64,000 nucleotides of DNA from Mycolicibacterium doricum. Lineage in GTDB: Bacteria > Actinomycetota > Actinomycetes > Mycobacteriales > Mycobacteriaceae. The notes beneath the pieces were generated by a model, which saw only the letters and a program-made list of their open reading frames with translations, was not told the origin of the DNA and did no database searches. Of this stretch, positions 17,640 through 27,272 are shown one piece after another (position 1 is the stretch's first letter; every line of letters starts with the position of its first letter). The stretch covers positions 3,100,001 through 3,164,000 of the forward strand of contig NZ_AP022605.1 of the NCBI RefSeq assembly GCF_010728155.1. The letters run 5' to 3'. Both the position numbers and the translations under genes were made by a program.

Positions 17640-18596
17640 TCACGCGCGGAGCGTGGCATGCGGGCTCAGACCGTATTCCTCGCGATACATCACCGCAAAC
17701 CTGCCGGTGTGCGCGAACCCCCACCTCGCGGCGATCTGGCTGACCGTCTCATGTGACCGGTCGGCGGCGACCAGGTCGAGGTGAGCGCAATGCAGCCGCG
17801 CACGGCGCAGGTATTGCAGCGGCGTCGTGTCCAGGTGGCGACGGAACATGTACTGCACTGCCCGTGGGGAGACGTAGACGGCCGCGGCGATGTCGCCGAG
17901 CGTGATGTCGTTGGTGAGATTGGCCTCGATGTAGTCGATCGCTCGCTGCAGCAGTGCCGGTCTGGCATCGCGGTCGTCGATACCCGACTCGGCCGTCAGC
18001 GTGCTCGGGAATGCGGAGAGCGTCACGGCTGCCAGCAACCTTGCGGCATGGCCGAGTACCGAGGCGGTGGTGCGCGCGTCGTCGGCAAGTACGCAGTTCT
18101 TCACGTACTGCACCGTCTGTTGCCAGAGCCGTCCGGCGTTCTCGTCGACAGGATGGAAGAGGGAGAACCGGAGGGGCTGTGGACCCTCCTCTCCGGGCAC
18201 TCCCGTCGCAACGCTGGCGAGCAGTGCGGGGCCGAGAAGCACCGCGGTCAACGCGGTGTTCTCGAATGCGGCCTGGTGCGGGAGATCCGGTTGCGACAGC
18301 AGGGTGACCTGCCCCGCGCGGGCCAGCCCGTCTTGTCCGTCGCATCTGCCCGACACCCGGCCCCGGGTCACCCACACCGCGGCCACCTTGTGCAACGCGT
18401 CCGGCGATGCGGTGAACTCCCCGACGAACTCCACGTCGTCGATCACGAAACACCCGGCGTCGTAGCGGGTGTGCGTCAGTACGGTGTCGCCGACCGGCGG
18501 ATCGGGCAGCCTCCTCAAACGGATCCGGGCACCGTAGGCATCGTCGAGGAATGCCGCGGCCTCATCCGGATCCATGATCTCCACACGGGTGCGCAC
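17640..18596 (-). CDS. AraC-family transcriptional regulator
   Basis: A 318-residue transcription factor with an AraC-binding-domain-like N-terminal half and a C-terminal double helix-turn-helix: ITLGDIAAAVYVSPRAVQYMFRRHLDTTPLQYLRRARL, then SHETVSQIAARWGFAHTGRFAVMYREEYGLSP. The ligand is unknown. GTG 18596 is used; an in-frame ATG at 18575 is also possible. It is divergent from the SDR gene at 18768 with about 170 bp between them, so the SDR gene is a candidate target. Confidence 0.85.
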   Translation of the reverse strand: MRTRVEIMDPDEAAAFLDDAYGARIRLRRLPDPPVGDTVLTHTRYDAGCFVIDDVEFVGEFTASPDALHKVAAVWVTRGRVSGRCDGQDGLARAGQVTLLSQPDLPHQAAFENTALTAVLLGPALLASVATGVPGEEGPQPLRFSLFHPVDENAGRLWQQTVQYVKNCVLADDARTTASVLGHAARLLAAVTLSAFPSTLTAESGIDDRDARPALLQRAIDYIEANLTNDITLGDIAAAVYVSPRAVQYMFRRHLDTTPLQYLRRARLHCAHLDLVAADRSHETVSQIAARWGFAHTGRFAVMYREEYGLSPHATLRA

Positions 18597-18767
18597 CGGG
18601 CGGACGGTGGAGTCGATATGTCTTGTTATGGGATCACCTCGGGCGGGTGACAGCAGTACGGGGCTGAGGCTGAACCCCCGGATTGATCATCACCTTAGCG
18701 AAACCGCTTCCCACCGCCCGCCCTGGACGGCGCAGCATCCTGCCGATGCGGTGTGGTGAGATGGCCC

Positions 18768-19529
18768 ATGCCAGTTTTGGACAAATTTCGTCTCGACGAC
18801 AAGGTTGTCATCGTCACCGGCTCCTCTTCGGGTCTCGGGGTGGCGTTCGCCAAGGCGTGCGCCGAGGCCGGCGCGGATGTCGTGCTGGCCGCCCGCCGCG
18901 TCGAGAAATTGGAAGGCACCGCCGAGCTGGTTCGTGGGGCGGGGGGCCGTGCGTTGCCGGTGGCCACCGACGTCGCCGATCCGGCGCAGTGCCAGGCGCT
19001 GGTCGATGCGGCGATGGCAGAGTTCGGGCACGTCGACGTGCTGGTCAACAACGCCGGCGTCGGCACCGCCGTACCCGCCACCCGTGAGACGCCGGAGGAG
19101 TTCCGGGCCGTCGTCGACGTCAACCTCAACGGCGCCTACTGGGCGGCGCAGGCCTGCGGGCGGGTGATGGGCCCGGGCAGTTCGGTCGTCAACATCTCGA
19201 GCATCCTCGGCATCACCACGGCCGGCCTGCCGCAGGCGGCCTACAGCGCGAGCAAGGCGGCGATCGCGGGGCTGACACGAGATCTGGCCCAGCAGTGGGG
19301 GACTCGCAAGGGCATCCGCGTCAACGCGATCGCGCCGGGATTCTTCCACTCGGAGATGACCGATCAGTACAAGCCCGGCTACCTCGAGAGCGTCATCGGA
19401 CGCGCGGCACTCGGCCGGCCGGGAGACCCCGAGGAACTCGCCGCCACGCTGGTGTGGTTGGCGTCGGACGCCGGCGGCTACGTGACCGGGCAGACGATCG
19501 TCGTCGACGGTGGCGTGACGATCACCTAG
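18768..19529 (+). CDS. Short-chain dehydrogenase/reductase
   Basis: Classical SDR of 253 residues: cofactor motif TGSSSGLG near residue 17, NNAG at about 92, the catalytic Ser in SSILG, and YSASK (Tyr and Lys). The C-terminus ends VTGQTIVVDGGVTIT, typical of the family. The Asn/Ala-Arg-Arg pattern after beta-2 (LAARRVEKL) suggests NADP(H). Substrate unknown. ATG 18768 (MPVLDKF) is chosen over an upstream GTG because it fits the usual 10-residue lead to the first strand. Confidence 0.88.
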   Translation: MPVLDKFRLDDKVVIVTGSSSGLGVAFAKACAEAGADVVLAARRVEKLEGTAELVRGAGGRALPVATDVADPAQCQALVDAAMAEFGHVDVLVNNAGVGTAVPATRETPEEFRAVVDVNLNGAYWAAQACGRVMGPGSSVVNISSILGITTAGLPQAAYSASKAAIAGLTRDLAQQWGTRKGIRVNAIAPGFFHSEMTDQYKPGYLESVIGRAALGRPGDPEELAATLVWLASDAGGYVTGQTIVVDGGVTIT

Positions 19530-19745
19530 CGCTCGACGACTGTCGAGACGTCGCGGATCCGGCGCCGGCTGGCCTCCCGGTAAGGCAGCAGGGTGCACGG
19601 TGTTGGCGAGGTGCGCCACGATGCGCTCCCCATCAGCATCTGGAAGGCGATGGCAGGATGGCATTCGGCCCAGTCCGGTGAACCGGTTTCCGCCACGGCG
19701 AACCGGGTACCGCAGACGCGCAGCACACCAGAAAGGGGCTCATCG

Positions 19746-20228
19746 ATGGCAACACCGGGAACGCAGGGCACGCCGACGGCCGCGCCGAGCTGGGACAAGG
19801 CGCCCGTCCAGAAGGCGGCGCTGGCAGTGGGTGCGGTTTTCCTGCTCGTCGGCGTCCTGGGTTTCATTCCCGGCATCACCAGCCACTACGACGAGCTGGC
19901 CTTCGCGGGTCACCGCTCCGGGGCCATGCTGCTCGGGATCTTCGCGGTGTCCGCGCTGCACAACGTCGTGCATCTGGTGTTCGGCGTGCTCGGGGTCGCG
20001 CTGCACGGCACGTTCAACGCGGCGAAGTGGTACCTGATCGGCGGTGGCGTCGTGTACGCGGCGCTGTGGCTCTATGGCCTGCTGATCGACCACGATTCGG
20101 CGGCGAACTTCGTGCCGCTCAACACCGCCGACAACTGGCTGCACCTCGGGCTGGCCGTCGGAATGCTGGCGCTGGGTGTCCTGTTGGGCCGCGTCCCCAC
20201 CCGACTGCACGACCGGCGCCACACCTAG
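19746..20228 (+). CDS. DUF4383 domain-containing membrane protein
   Basis: A 160-residue protein with four hydrophobic segments and the DUF4383 signature HNVVHLVFGVLGVAL, common in Actinobacteria and of unknown function. AGAAAGGGG precedes the ATG. The 216-bp gap from the SDR gene holds no convincing feature. Confidence 0.82.
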   Translation: MATPGTQGTPTAAPSWDKAPVQKAALAVGAVFLLVGVLGFIPGITSHYDELAFAGHRSGAMLLGIFAVSALHNVVHLVFGVLGVALHGTFNAAKWYLIGGGVVYAALWLYGLLIDHDSAANFVPLNTADNWLHLGLAVGMLALGVLLGRVPTRLHDRRHT

Positions 20229-20359
20229 CTCCTCACCTGGCGGATAGGAAGCCTTACCCGCGATCCGACAACCCTGGACGACACCTCCCGCCTCGCCCCG
20301 CGGTTGTGGTCGGCCTCGCCGTCGGAGGCCGACGTACCCTCGGTCGCGTGCGCCCAGCC

Positions 20360-21013
20360 ATGCCTGTCACCGTCGACGAGTTCCAGGTCGCCGATCCCGC
20401 GGATGCATGGGCACGGGCAGGCTTCAGCGTCGATGCCGATGACGTGTGCCGGATCGGCGGGGTGCGGGTCCGACTCGTCGGCCGCGCCCGCGGCAGCGGC
20501 ATCGTCGGGTGGTCATTGCGGAACGTGCAGGGGGACTCGCTCCTCGACGGAATCCCCACGGCGAGGTCCTTGGCCACGGCCGCCGAGCCCGCCGCCCACG
20601 CGAACGGGGTCACCGCGGTCGACCACGTCGTGCTTCTGTCACCTGACCTGAAGCGGACCGTCGAATCGCTGGCCGCTGTGGACGTGGCAGCCCGCCGTGA
20701 GCGCGACGCCGAGCTCGGCGGCCGCCCGATACGTCAGATTTTCTTCCGGCTGGGAGAGGTGGTTCTCGAGGTGGTCGGCGCACCTGACACGGCCCGGGAG
20801 GGCCCGTCCACCCTGTGGGGCATCACCTACCTCGTCGCCGACATCGATGCGACGGCGTCGTTCTTCGGTGGGCTCACCGCGCCGGTGCAGGCCGCGGTGC
20901 AGCCCGGGCGACGGATAACGACGGTGCGACATCGTGACCTGGGGATGTCGGTCCCAACGGCGATGATCTCGGCGCCTATCCTCAGTGCATGGCCGACCCC
21001 ACCGCCGTCGTGA
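20360..21013 (+). CDS. VOC/glyoxalase-like domain protein
   Basis: A 217-residue protein with the vicinal oxygen chelate pattern: [39 protein letters not shown], and [21 protein letters not shown]. The metal-ligand positions (His in VDHVV, Glu in LEVVG) are present. Substrate unknown. Its last 25 bases overlap the rnhA start, so the two are likely cotranscribed. GTG 20348 is an alternative start. Confidence 0.75.
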   Translation: MPVTVDEFQVADPADAWARAGFSVDADDVCRIGGVRVRLVGRARGSGIVGWSLRNVQGDSLLDGIPTARSLATAAEPAAHANGVTAVDHVVLLSPDLKRTVESLAAVDVAARRERDAELGGRPIRQIFFRLGEVVLEVVGAPDTAREGPSTLWGITYLVADIDATASFFGGLTAPVQAAVQPGRRITTVRHRDLGMSVPTAMISAPILSAWPTPPPS

Positions 21014-21459
21014 TCATCCACACCGACGGCGGATGCCGGCCCAACCCGGGCCCCGGTGGATGGGGAGCCGTGCTGCGATGTCGCGGACACCTCCGCGAGA
21101 TGTGCGGCGGGGAACCCGGGGTGACGAGCAACAACCGGATGGAGCTGACCGCTCCGATCATGGCGCTGGAAACGCTCACCAGACCTGTGCTGGTGCACCT
21201 GCACACCGACAGCACGTATGTCCGCAACGGCATCACCAAGTGGGTGCTCGGGTGGGAGCGCAACGGCTGGCTCACCGCCGCAAGGCAGCCGGTGAAGAAC
21301 GCCGACCTGTGGCGGCGGCTGCAGACCGCCTGCGCGCGGCACCATGTCGAATGGTTCTGGGTGAAGGGCCACTCCGGGGTCCCCGACAACGAGCTGGCCG
21401 ATCAGTTGGCGACCCGCGGGCTGCAGCAGGCGATCGCCACCGCGTCCGTTTCCCCCTGA
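20989..21459 (+). CDS. rnhA: Ribonuclease HI
   Basis: Degrades RNA in RNA-DNA hybrids. All four carboxylates of the active site are visible: Asp in [16 protein letters not shown], Glu in NNRMELTAP, Asp in [11 protein letters not shown], and Asp in [12 protein letters not shown], with the catalytic His in VKGHSG. At 156 residues it is a stand-alone RNase HI of normal size. It overlaps the VOC gene by 25 bp and is convergent with ligD. Confidence 0.93.
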   Translation: MADPTAVVIIHTDGGCRPNPGPGGWGAVLRCRGHLREMCGGEPGVTSNNRMELTAPIMALETLTRPVLVHLHTDSTYVRNGITKWVLGWERNGWLTAARQPVKNADLWRRLQTACARHHVEWFWVKGHSGVPDNELADQLATRGLQQAIATASVSP

Positions 21460-21486
21460 CCCGACTTCGGCACCGGGAGCAGACAA

Positions 21487-23763
21487 CTACTCCCACACCA
21501 CCTCGTCGGGCGATTTGTCCAGGCGCAGCCCGCGCCACGACGGTTGGCGCAGCCTGCCGTCACCCGTGCGTTCGCTGTAGCGCACCTCGCCCACCAATTC
21601 GGGCCGGACGAACGTCACACCTTTGGCGTCCTGGGTGGGAAGCCTTGCGGCGAAGGGCGATTCCTTGGTGTGCAGTGGAGCGAGCGTCTTCTTCAGGTTC
21701 GCCAGGTCCTTCTCGGTGAACCCGGTGCCGACACGTCCGACGAACTGCAGTCCATCCGGCCCGGGGATACCGAGGAGCAACGCGCCGATACCACTGCTGC
21801 GCCCACCCTCACCTTGCCGCCAGCCGCCGATCACCACTTCCTGGGTGTTCCACAGCTTGTCCTTGATCCACGCCGACGAGCGCCGCCCGGGCTGGTAGGT
21901 GGAGTCCCACTTCTTGGCGACCACGCCTTCCCACTTGCGTTCGCGGGCATGTTCGAGCGCCTCGGGGCCGTCACCGTCGAGCAGTGGCGGAACGGTCAGC
22001 CCGCCACCACCAGCCAGGGTTTCCAACAACTTTCGGCGGTCCCGGTACTTTGCCTTCAGCAGCCAGCGGCCGTCGAGACGCAGGATGTCGAACGCCCAGA
22101 ACTCGACGCGGGTGGACCTGGCGCGGTTCTGCAACTCCCCGAAACTGGGCACACCCTTGTCGTCGAGCGCGACGACCTCCCCGTCGAGCACCACGTGATG
22201 GTCGGCGAGATCGGCTGCGAGGGAACGTAGTTGGGGATACTCGCCGGTGACGTCGCGGCCGCTGCGGGATTTCAGGCAGAGCTTGCCGTGGTCGGCGTCG
22301 ACCAGCAGCCGGTAGCCGTCCCACTTTCCTTCGAACGCCCACTGTTTGGCGGTGTATTTCTCGACCGAGCCGTGGGTGGCGAGCATCGGCGCGAAATCCT
22401 CGAAGGTCGGGTTGCCCTGATCCTTCATCCGGTGCGCGAGCCAGTTCTTGCCCTCGGTCTGGATCAGCGCGTAACGGCCGTCGACCTTGCTGCCGTGCAG
22501 CGTGACGATCACCTCACCGCCCTTGGCGGGACCGTCCGGGGCGTGGTCGTTGAACTTCTCGGTGTCGTACGTGCCGCTGTCCCAGACGATCATGTCGCCG
22601 CCGCCGTACTCACCTTTCGGGATGGTCCCGTGGAAGGTCAGGTACTCCATCGGATGGTCCTCGGTGTGCACGGCGAGGCGGTTCTCCGACGGGCTGTCGG
22701 GCAGGTTCTTCGGCACCGCCCAGCTGACCAGGACGCCGTCGCGTTCCAGGCGCAGGTCGTAGTGCAACCGTCGGGCGTGGTGTTCCTGGATGACGAAGCG
22801 GTCGTTGTTGCCGACGGTCGGCGGGCGTGGCGGAACCGGTTCGGGAGTCTTGGCGGGGTCCCGCATGCTGCGGTACTTCGTCAGCCGGTCCTCGACGGGC
22901 ACCTTCTCGTCGAGGTCGGCCAGCAGGTCGCCGAACTGTTCGACGCGCTCGAGCACCTCGTCGAAGCGCAGGTGCCGTAGATCGGGGTCCTCGATCTCAT
23001 CCCAGGTGCGCGGCGCCGCGACGGTCGGCTCGGCACGGCCACGCATCGAGTACGGCGCGATGGTGGTCTTATTGCCGTTGTTCTGGCTCCAGTCGAGGAA
23101 CACCTTGCCGGTGCGCAGGCTCTTCGTCATCGTCGCCGTGACCTGTTTGGGCATGGCCTTCTCGAGCTGCTGAGCGACGCGCTTGGCGAGCACCGAGGCG
23201 CCCTGGCTGCTGATCGGCGCCTCCAGCGGGACGTAAAGGTGCAGACCCTTACTGCCGCTGGTCAGCGGGTAAGCGTTCAGTCCGATGTCGGCGATCAGGT
23301 CGCGGACCTCGTGGGCGACCTCGCACAAGTGGCGGAATGTGACGCCCTCGCCGGGGTCGAGGTCGAACACGATGCGGGTGGCGGGTCCCGGGGTGAGGTT
23401 GTCCGTGTCGCCGACGAACCGCCACTGCGGCACGTGCACCTCGAGCGAGGCCTGCTGGGCGAGCCAGGCCAGGCCTTCACGGGTGTCGATGATCGGGTAG
23501 GTCGTGGTGCCGGACTTGTGCACGATGGTGCCGCGCTTGAGCCAGTCGGGTGCGGAGCTGGCCAGTTGCTTCTCGAAGAACTCGGGCTCGCCGACGCCGT
23601 TGGGCCAGCGCTTGCGGGTGACGGCCCGACCGGCGATGTGCGGCAGCATCGCGTCGGCGACGTCGACGTAGTACTCGAAGACCTCCGCCTTGGTGGTTCC
23701 CGTCGCCGGATACAGCACCTTGTCCGGATTGGTCAGGCGCACCCGACCGAATTGATCCACCAC
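21487..23763 (-). CDS. ligD: Multifunctional NHEJ DNA ligase LigD (polymerase-phosphoesterase-ligase)
   Basis: Bacterial non-homologous end-joining ligase of 758 residues, matching the mycobacterial LigD length. Domain order is the mycobacterial one: primase-polymerase first (LTNPDKVLYP ... FDLDPGEGVTF with the metal-binding Asp pair), then the phosphoesterase (EHHARRLHYDLRLERDGVLVSWAVP), then the ATP-dependent ligase with the adenylated Lys in FEGKWDGYRL. GTG 23763 or the adjacent GTG 23760 is the start. Ku lies 1.3 kb away on the other strand. Confidence 0.96.
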   Translation of the reverse strand: MVDQFGRVRLTNPDKVLYPATGTTKAEVFEYYVDVADAMLPHIAGRAVTRKRWPNGVGEPEFFEKQLASSAPDWLKRGTIVHKSGTTTYPIIDTREGLAWLAQQASLEVHVPQWRFVGDTDNLTPGPATRIVFDLDPGEGVTFRHLCEVAHEVRDLIADIGLNAYPLTSGSKGLHLYVPLEAPISSQGASVLAKRVAQQLEKAMPKQVTATMTKSLRTGKVFLDWSQNNGNKTTIAPYSMRGRAEPTVAAPRTWDEIEDPDLRHLRFDEVLERVEQFGDLLADLDEKVPVEDRLTKYRSMRDPAKTPEPVPPRPPTVGNNDRFVIQEHHARRLHYDLRLERDGVLVSWAVPKNLPDSPSENRLAVHTEDHPMEYLTFHGTIPKGEYGGGDMIVWDSGTYDTEKFNDHAPDGPAKGGEVIVTLHGSKVDGRYALIQTEGKNWLAHRMKDQGNPTFEDFAPMLATHGSVEKYTAKQWAFEGKWDGYRLLVDADHGKLCLKSRSGRDVTGEYPQLRSLAADLADHHVVLDGEVVALDDKGVPSFGELQNRARSTRVEFWAFDILRLDGRWLLKAKYRDRRKLLETLAGGGGLTVPPLLDGDGPEALEHARERKWEGVVAKKWDSTYQPGRRSSAWIKDKLWNTQEVVIGGWRQGEGGRSSGIGALLLGIPGPDGLQFVGRVGTGFTEKDLANLKKTLAPLHTKESPFAARLPTQDAKGVTFVRPELVGEVRYSERTGDGRLRQPSWRGLRLDKSPDEVVWE

Positions 23764-24027
23764 TCCACCGTATTACCCGTTTGGCCGCTATACCCGGCCC
23801 GTGGCGCGCGATCACCACACCGGTGAAGCCGAAGCGGTGCTTGGAGTTCGCGGTCCTCGACGCATGGTCATCGGGACTTCACGGTGTGTCGACGTGCAGG
23901 GTATTTCCCGGAGCGCCGCGGGCACCGCCAACCGCAGGCCTTCCGGCTGGGCGCTGAGGCACCCTCCGTTCACAGCGGGAGCCGACGTCGGTATCGCACC
24001 AGTTTCCCGGCAGGTAACTTCGAGACG

Positions 24028-24975
24028 ATGGTGCGCGCGCTGGTGATCGGTGAGGCGCTGATCGACATCGTCGAGCGCGACGGGAAGGTCACGGGCGAAC
24101 ACGTCGGCGGCAGCCCACTCAACGTCGCCGTGGGGTTGGCCCGGCTCGGGCGCGGCGTCGACTTCCTCACCCACATCGGCGACGACGAACGCGGCAGGCG
24201 GATCGTCGAATACCTCCGCGACTCGGGCGCGCACCTCGTCGCCGGCAGCACCGGAGCCACCCGCACACCGACGGCACGAGCCATGCTCGACGACACGGGC
24301 TCGGCCCACTACGAATTCGACATCGAGTGGCAGCTCGCGGGAACGCCGGAGGCCGCGCCCCCGCTGGTCGCCCACACCGGCTCGATCGCCGCGGTGGGGG
24401 AGCCCGGATGCCGCGCGACGGCAGCGCTAGTGGAGGCCTACCACCCGTCGGCGACCGTCACCTTCGACCCCAACATCCGCCCGGCGGTGATCGAAGACGC
24501 CGACGCGGTCCGCATCCGCATCGGCCGTCTCGTCGAAGGCGCCGACGTCATCAAGGCCAGCGACGAGGACCTGCGGTGGCTCGACCCGGATCGGTCACTC
24601 GAACAGACCGCCCGCTCATGGCTGCAACTGGGGCCGTCGATCGTCGCGGTCACCGGGGGTGAACAGGGGGCGTTCGCGGTGTGCGCGGCCGGTTCTGTGC
24701 GGGTGGCCGCCCGGCCGGTCGATGTGGTGGACACGGTTGGAGCCGGCGATGCCTTCACGACGGGACTCGTCGATGCGCTGTGGACGCACGGTCTGTTGGG
24801 CGCGCAAAACCGCCCGCAGCTGCGCGGAATTTCCCTCGACACACTGCACGACGTGCTGCAGACCGCCGCGCTGTCCTCGGCGCTGACGGTGTCGCGCGCA
24901 GGTGCGGACCTTCCGGACCGGGCCACCCGTGACGCCGCGGCGCACGGATCCGTCGGCCTTCCACGCTCGAGGTAG
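24028..24975 (+). CDS. PfkB-family carbohydrate kinase (fructokinase-like)
   Basis: Ribokinase-superfamily sugar kinase, 315 residues. Motif 1 is GGSPLNVAVGLARLG, and motif 2 with the catalytic Asp is DTVGAGDAFTTG. ASDEDLRWL and VTGGEQGAFAV are the expected intermediate motifs. The pattern is nearest fructokinases; the sugar is not certain. ATG 24028 gives the standard start (LVIGEALIDIV). The 264 bp upstream, between ligD and this gene, holds no other gene that I can support. Confidence 0.87.
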   Translation: MVRALVIGEALIDIVERDGKVTGEHVGGSPLNVAVGLARLGRGVDFLTHIGDDERGRRIVEYLRDSGAHLVAGSTGATRTPTARAMLDDTGSAHYEFDIEWQLAGTPEAAPPLVAHTGSIAAVGEPGCRATAALVEAYHPSATVTFDPNIRPAVIEDADAVRIRIGRLVEGADVIKASDEDLRWLDPDRSLEQTARSWLQLGPSIVAVTGGEQGAFAVCAAGSVRVAARPVDVVDTVGAGDAFTTGLVDALWTHGLLGAQNRPQLRGISLDTLHDVLQTAALSSALTVSRAGADLPDRATRDAAAHGSVGLPRSR

Positions 24976-25073
24976 CGACGGTGAACCCATCACGACTATG
25001 CGGCGTACTCCGGCGGGTACCGCAGCCACGGAAGTGAACCGCATCCGTGGTTGCGGTGGGCCATACTGGGCTG

Positions 25074-26009
25074 ATGCGATCCATCTGGAAGGGTTCGATC
25101 GCCTTCGGCTTGGTGAACGTGCCGGTCAAGGTCTACAGCGCGACCGAAGACCATGACATCAAGTTCCACCAGGTCCACGCGAAGGACAACGGACGAATCC
25201 GCTACAAGCGGACCTGCGAAGTTTGCGGTGAGGTGGTCGAGTACCGCGACATCGCCAAGGCCTTCGAATCCGACGACGGGCAGATGGTGGTCATCACCGA
25301 CGAGGACATCGCCACACTGCCGGAGGAACGCAGCCGGGAGATCGAGGTGCTCGAGTTCGTTCCCGCCAGCGACCTCGACCCGCTGATGTACGACCGCAGC
25401 TACTTCCTCGAACCCGACGGCAAGTCGTCGAAATCCTATGTGCTGCTTGCCAAAACGCTGTCGGAGACCGACCGCGTCGCGATCGTCCACTTCGCGTTGC
25501 GCAACAAGACGCGGCTCGCCGCCCTGCGCGTCAAGGACTTCTCCAAGCGTGACGTGATGATGATCCACACGCTGCTGTGGCCCGACGAGATCCGCGACCC
25601 CGATTTCCCGGTGCTGGACAAGGAAGTCGAGATCAAACCGGCCGAGTTGAAGATGGCCGGTCAGGTGGTCGAGTCGATGACCGACGACTTCAACCCCGAC
25701 CGCTACCACGACGACTACCAGGAACAGCTGCGGGAACTGGTGGAGGCCAAGCTCGAAGGCGGCGAGGCGTTCGCCGTCGAGGAGCAACCCACCGAACTCG
25801 ACGAGACCGAGGAGGTGTCCGATCTGCTGGCGAAGTTGGAGGCCAGCGTGAAGGCGCGGCGCTCTGGCGGCGGCGAGTCCGGTTCCCGCTCCGTCGGGGA
25901 CGATTCCGTCGATTCCGGCGGGGAAGACAAGCCGGTGAAGAAGGCGGCCGCCAAGAAGGCGCCGGCGAAGAAAGCCGCCAAGAAGAAGACGGCGGGGAAG
26001 AAGGCGTGA
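25074..26009 (+). CDS. ku: NHEJ DNA end-binding protein Ku
   Basis: Homodimeric DNA-end-binding protein that recruits LigD. The 311-residue product begins MRSIWKGSIAFGLVNVPVKVYSA-type sequence, contains the CEVCGEVV zinc-like pair and the ESMTDDFNPDRYHDDY segment, and ends in a Lys/Ala-rich tail (about 25 residues, KKAPAKKAAKKKTAGKKA) like the extended C-terminus that promotes DNA threading in mycobacterial Ku. ATG 25074 is the family start. Confidence 0.96.
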   Translation: MRSIWKGSIAFGLVNVPVKVYSATEDHDIKFHQVHAKDNGRIRYKRTCEVCGEVVEYRDIAKAFESDDGQMVVITDEDIATLPEERSREIEVLEFVPASDLDPLMYDRSYFLEPDGKSSKSYVLLAKTLSETDRVAIVHFALRNKTRLAALRVKDFSKRDVMMIHTLLWPDEIRDPDFPVLDKEVEIKPAELKMAGQVVESMTDDFNPDRYHDDYQEQLRELVEAKLEGGEAFAVEEQPTELDETEEVSDLLAKLEASVKARRSGGGESGSRSVGDDSVDSGGEDKPVKKAAAKKAPAKKAAKKKTAGKKA

Positions 26010-26018
26010 TCCGTTTCG

Positions 26019-26063
26019 GTAACGCTGGGGCCAGAATGCACGCCCCGACCGCCCCAGCGTTAC
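26019..26063 (+). terminator. Hairpin terminator downstream of ku
   Basis: A perfect 13-bp stem (GTAACGCTGGGGC with its complement at 26051-26063) encloses a 19-nt loop. It begins 9 bp after the ku stop. There is no U tract, as is usual for mycobacterial terminators. Confidence 0.6.
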
Positions 26064-26159
26064 GCGAACGCCAGATAAGAGGTGTTCAGAGTCCTGACTC
26101 CTCGCATCGCGCCTCGCTACGGTGCGCCGGTCGAGGAAGTGAGGCGGGTGTGATCCTGG

Positions 26160-26575
26160 GCAGATTCGGCTCGACGGCCGGGTCGCGACCGTCACCGGCG
26201 CTGGCCGCGAGCTGGCGCCTGTGCGGGCATCGAACAGATCCTGCGCCTGGAGATCATCTCCTACGCCACCTACGACAGCCCGGCGGTTATCTTCGACGTT
26301 ATGGGGTTCGGCAAGCCGCTGACGGTCTGCCGATGCTGCTGCAGCCCGGCGCACTCAGCCTGGCCTGAGGTTCGGTGTTCGCCAGCGCGCCGCCGGGCTG
26401 GGCATCGAAGTCGACAAGCTAACCGGGACCTACGTGCGCGAGCCCATTCGGGAGGACTCCGATATCACCTCGGGTCCGCTCCCCAATACGACCGCCACCG
26501 CACTGGGTTTCGAGGTGCGCGGGATGCGCGAGGCAAGGTCGCCGTGGTGCTTGGACACGTGACCCGGGCTGCGTG
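26160..26575 (+). pseudogene. Decayed remnants of an SDR and a dihydrodipicolinate-reductase-like gene
   Basis: The first 60 bp translate as QIRLDGRVATVTGAGREL, an SDR cofactor motif with no continuation. From about 26231 frames resemble the C-terminal half of the Rv0926c-type NAD(P)-binding protein: GIEQILRLEIISYATYDSPA, DVMGFGKP, then in a second frame GIEVDKLTGTYVREP, ITSGPLPNTTATALGFEVRG, and in a third GKVAVVLGHVTR. At least two frameshifts and large deletions make it non-functional. In M. tuberculosis Rv0927c (SDR) and Rv0926c lie just upstream of the Nramp gene, which matches this position. The gap to 26705 has nothing else I can support. Confidence 0.6.
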
Positions 26576-26705
26576 AAGGCCTCTGTCGCGGACTGGCCCC
26601 AGCCAGCGCAGCCCTGGAATACGAACAACTCTCGACTTGCCTCTCTCAACTGGGAAAGGGCTGTACGCTTCCTGACTAGCGGACACTCGATTGAAGGACG
26701 TGGCT

Positions 26706-26981
26706 ATGCGGACCTCTCTGCGCTACCTCACACCACTGGCCGTCGCTGCCGGGATCGCCGGCGCGATCCTCGCGGCGCCGGTCGCCGTCGCCCAGCCGAG
26801 CGGTGAGCACGACGGCAATTGCCTCAACGTGGCGCCCAACGCCCTGGGACAGGGGTCCACGTGCCCGCCGTGGGAGACGCAATTCGCGACGCAGCCTAAG
26901 GACATTCACAACCAGAGCACCTTCCTGTACCCATTTGGCGATTCGTACTACGGTGCCGCCACCGTGGTGGACTGGGGTTAG
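26706..26981 (+). CDS. Small secreted protein 1 of a tandem trio
   Basis: A 91-residue protein with a Sec signal peptide: MRTSLRYL, a hydrophobic core of Ala/Val/Ile, and a likely cut after VAVAQ. The mature part has two Cys (NCLNVAPN, STCPPWE) and an aromatic end (FLYPFGDSYYGAATVVDWG). Function unknown. The next gene begins 6 bp after its stop and encodes a paralogue. Confidence 0.7.
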   Translation: MRTSLRYLTPLAVAAGIAGAILAAPVAVAQPSGEHDGNCLNVAPNALGQGSTCPPWETQFATQPKDIHNQSTFLYPFGDSYYGAATVVDWG

Positions 26982-26987
26982 AGGATC

Positions 26988-27233
26988 GTGAACAAGATCG
27001 TCGGATTGGTGCCGCTGGCCATTGCCGCAGGCATCGGCGGGGCGGCGCTCATGGCCCCCACCGCGGCGGCCCAGCCGAACTGCGTCACCACGGGTCAGAC
27101 CACGTTCGGCGGGTCTACCACCCAGTGCAGCAGTCCGGGCAACACACAGATCGTCACCTCGCCGGGACAGACGAACTACCTGTATCCGTGGAACGACTAC
27201 TACTACGGACCGGCATTGGTCTTCGGCTGGTAG
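26988..27233 (+). CDS. Small secreted protein 2 of a tandem trio
   Basis: An 81-residue protein from GTG 26988 with a signal peptide ending around TAAAQP. The mature part is Thr/Ser/Gln-rich with two Cys (PNCVTTG, TTQCSSPG), the block NTQIVTSPG, and an aromatic C-terminus YLYPWNDYYYGPALVFGW. The two-Cys spacing and the Tyr/Trp-rich tail link it to its neighbours at 26706 and 27273. Function unknown. Confidence 0.7.
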   Translation: MNKIVGLVPLAIAAGIGGAALMAPTAAAQPNCVTTGQTTFGGSTTQCSSPGNTQIVTSPGQTNYLYPWNDYYYGPALVFGW

Positions 27234-27272
27234 GTCGCAGCGACCGAAGCCCGGCCGTTCAGGAGGTCATCG

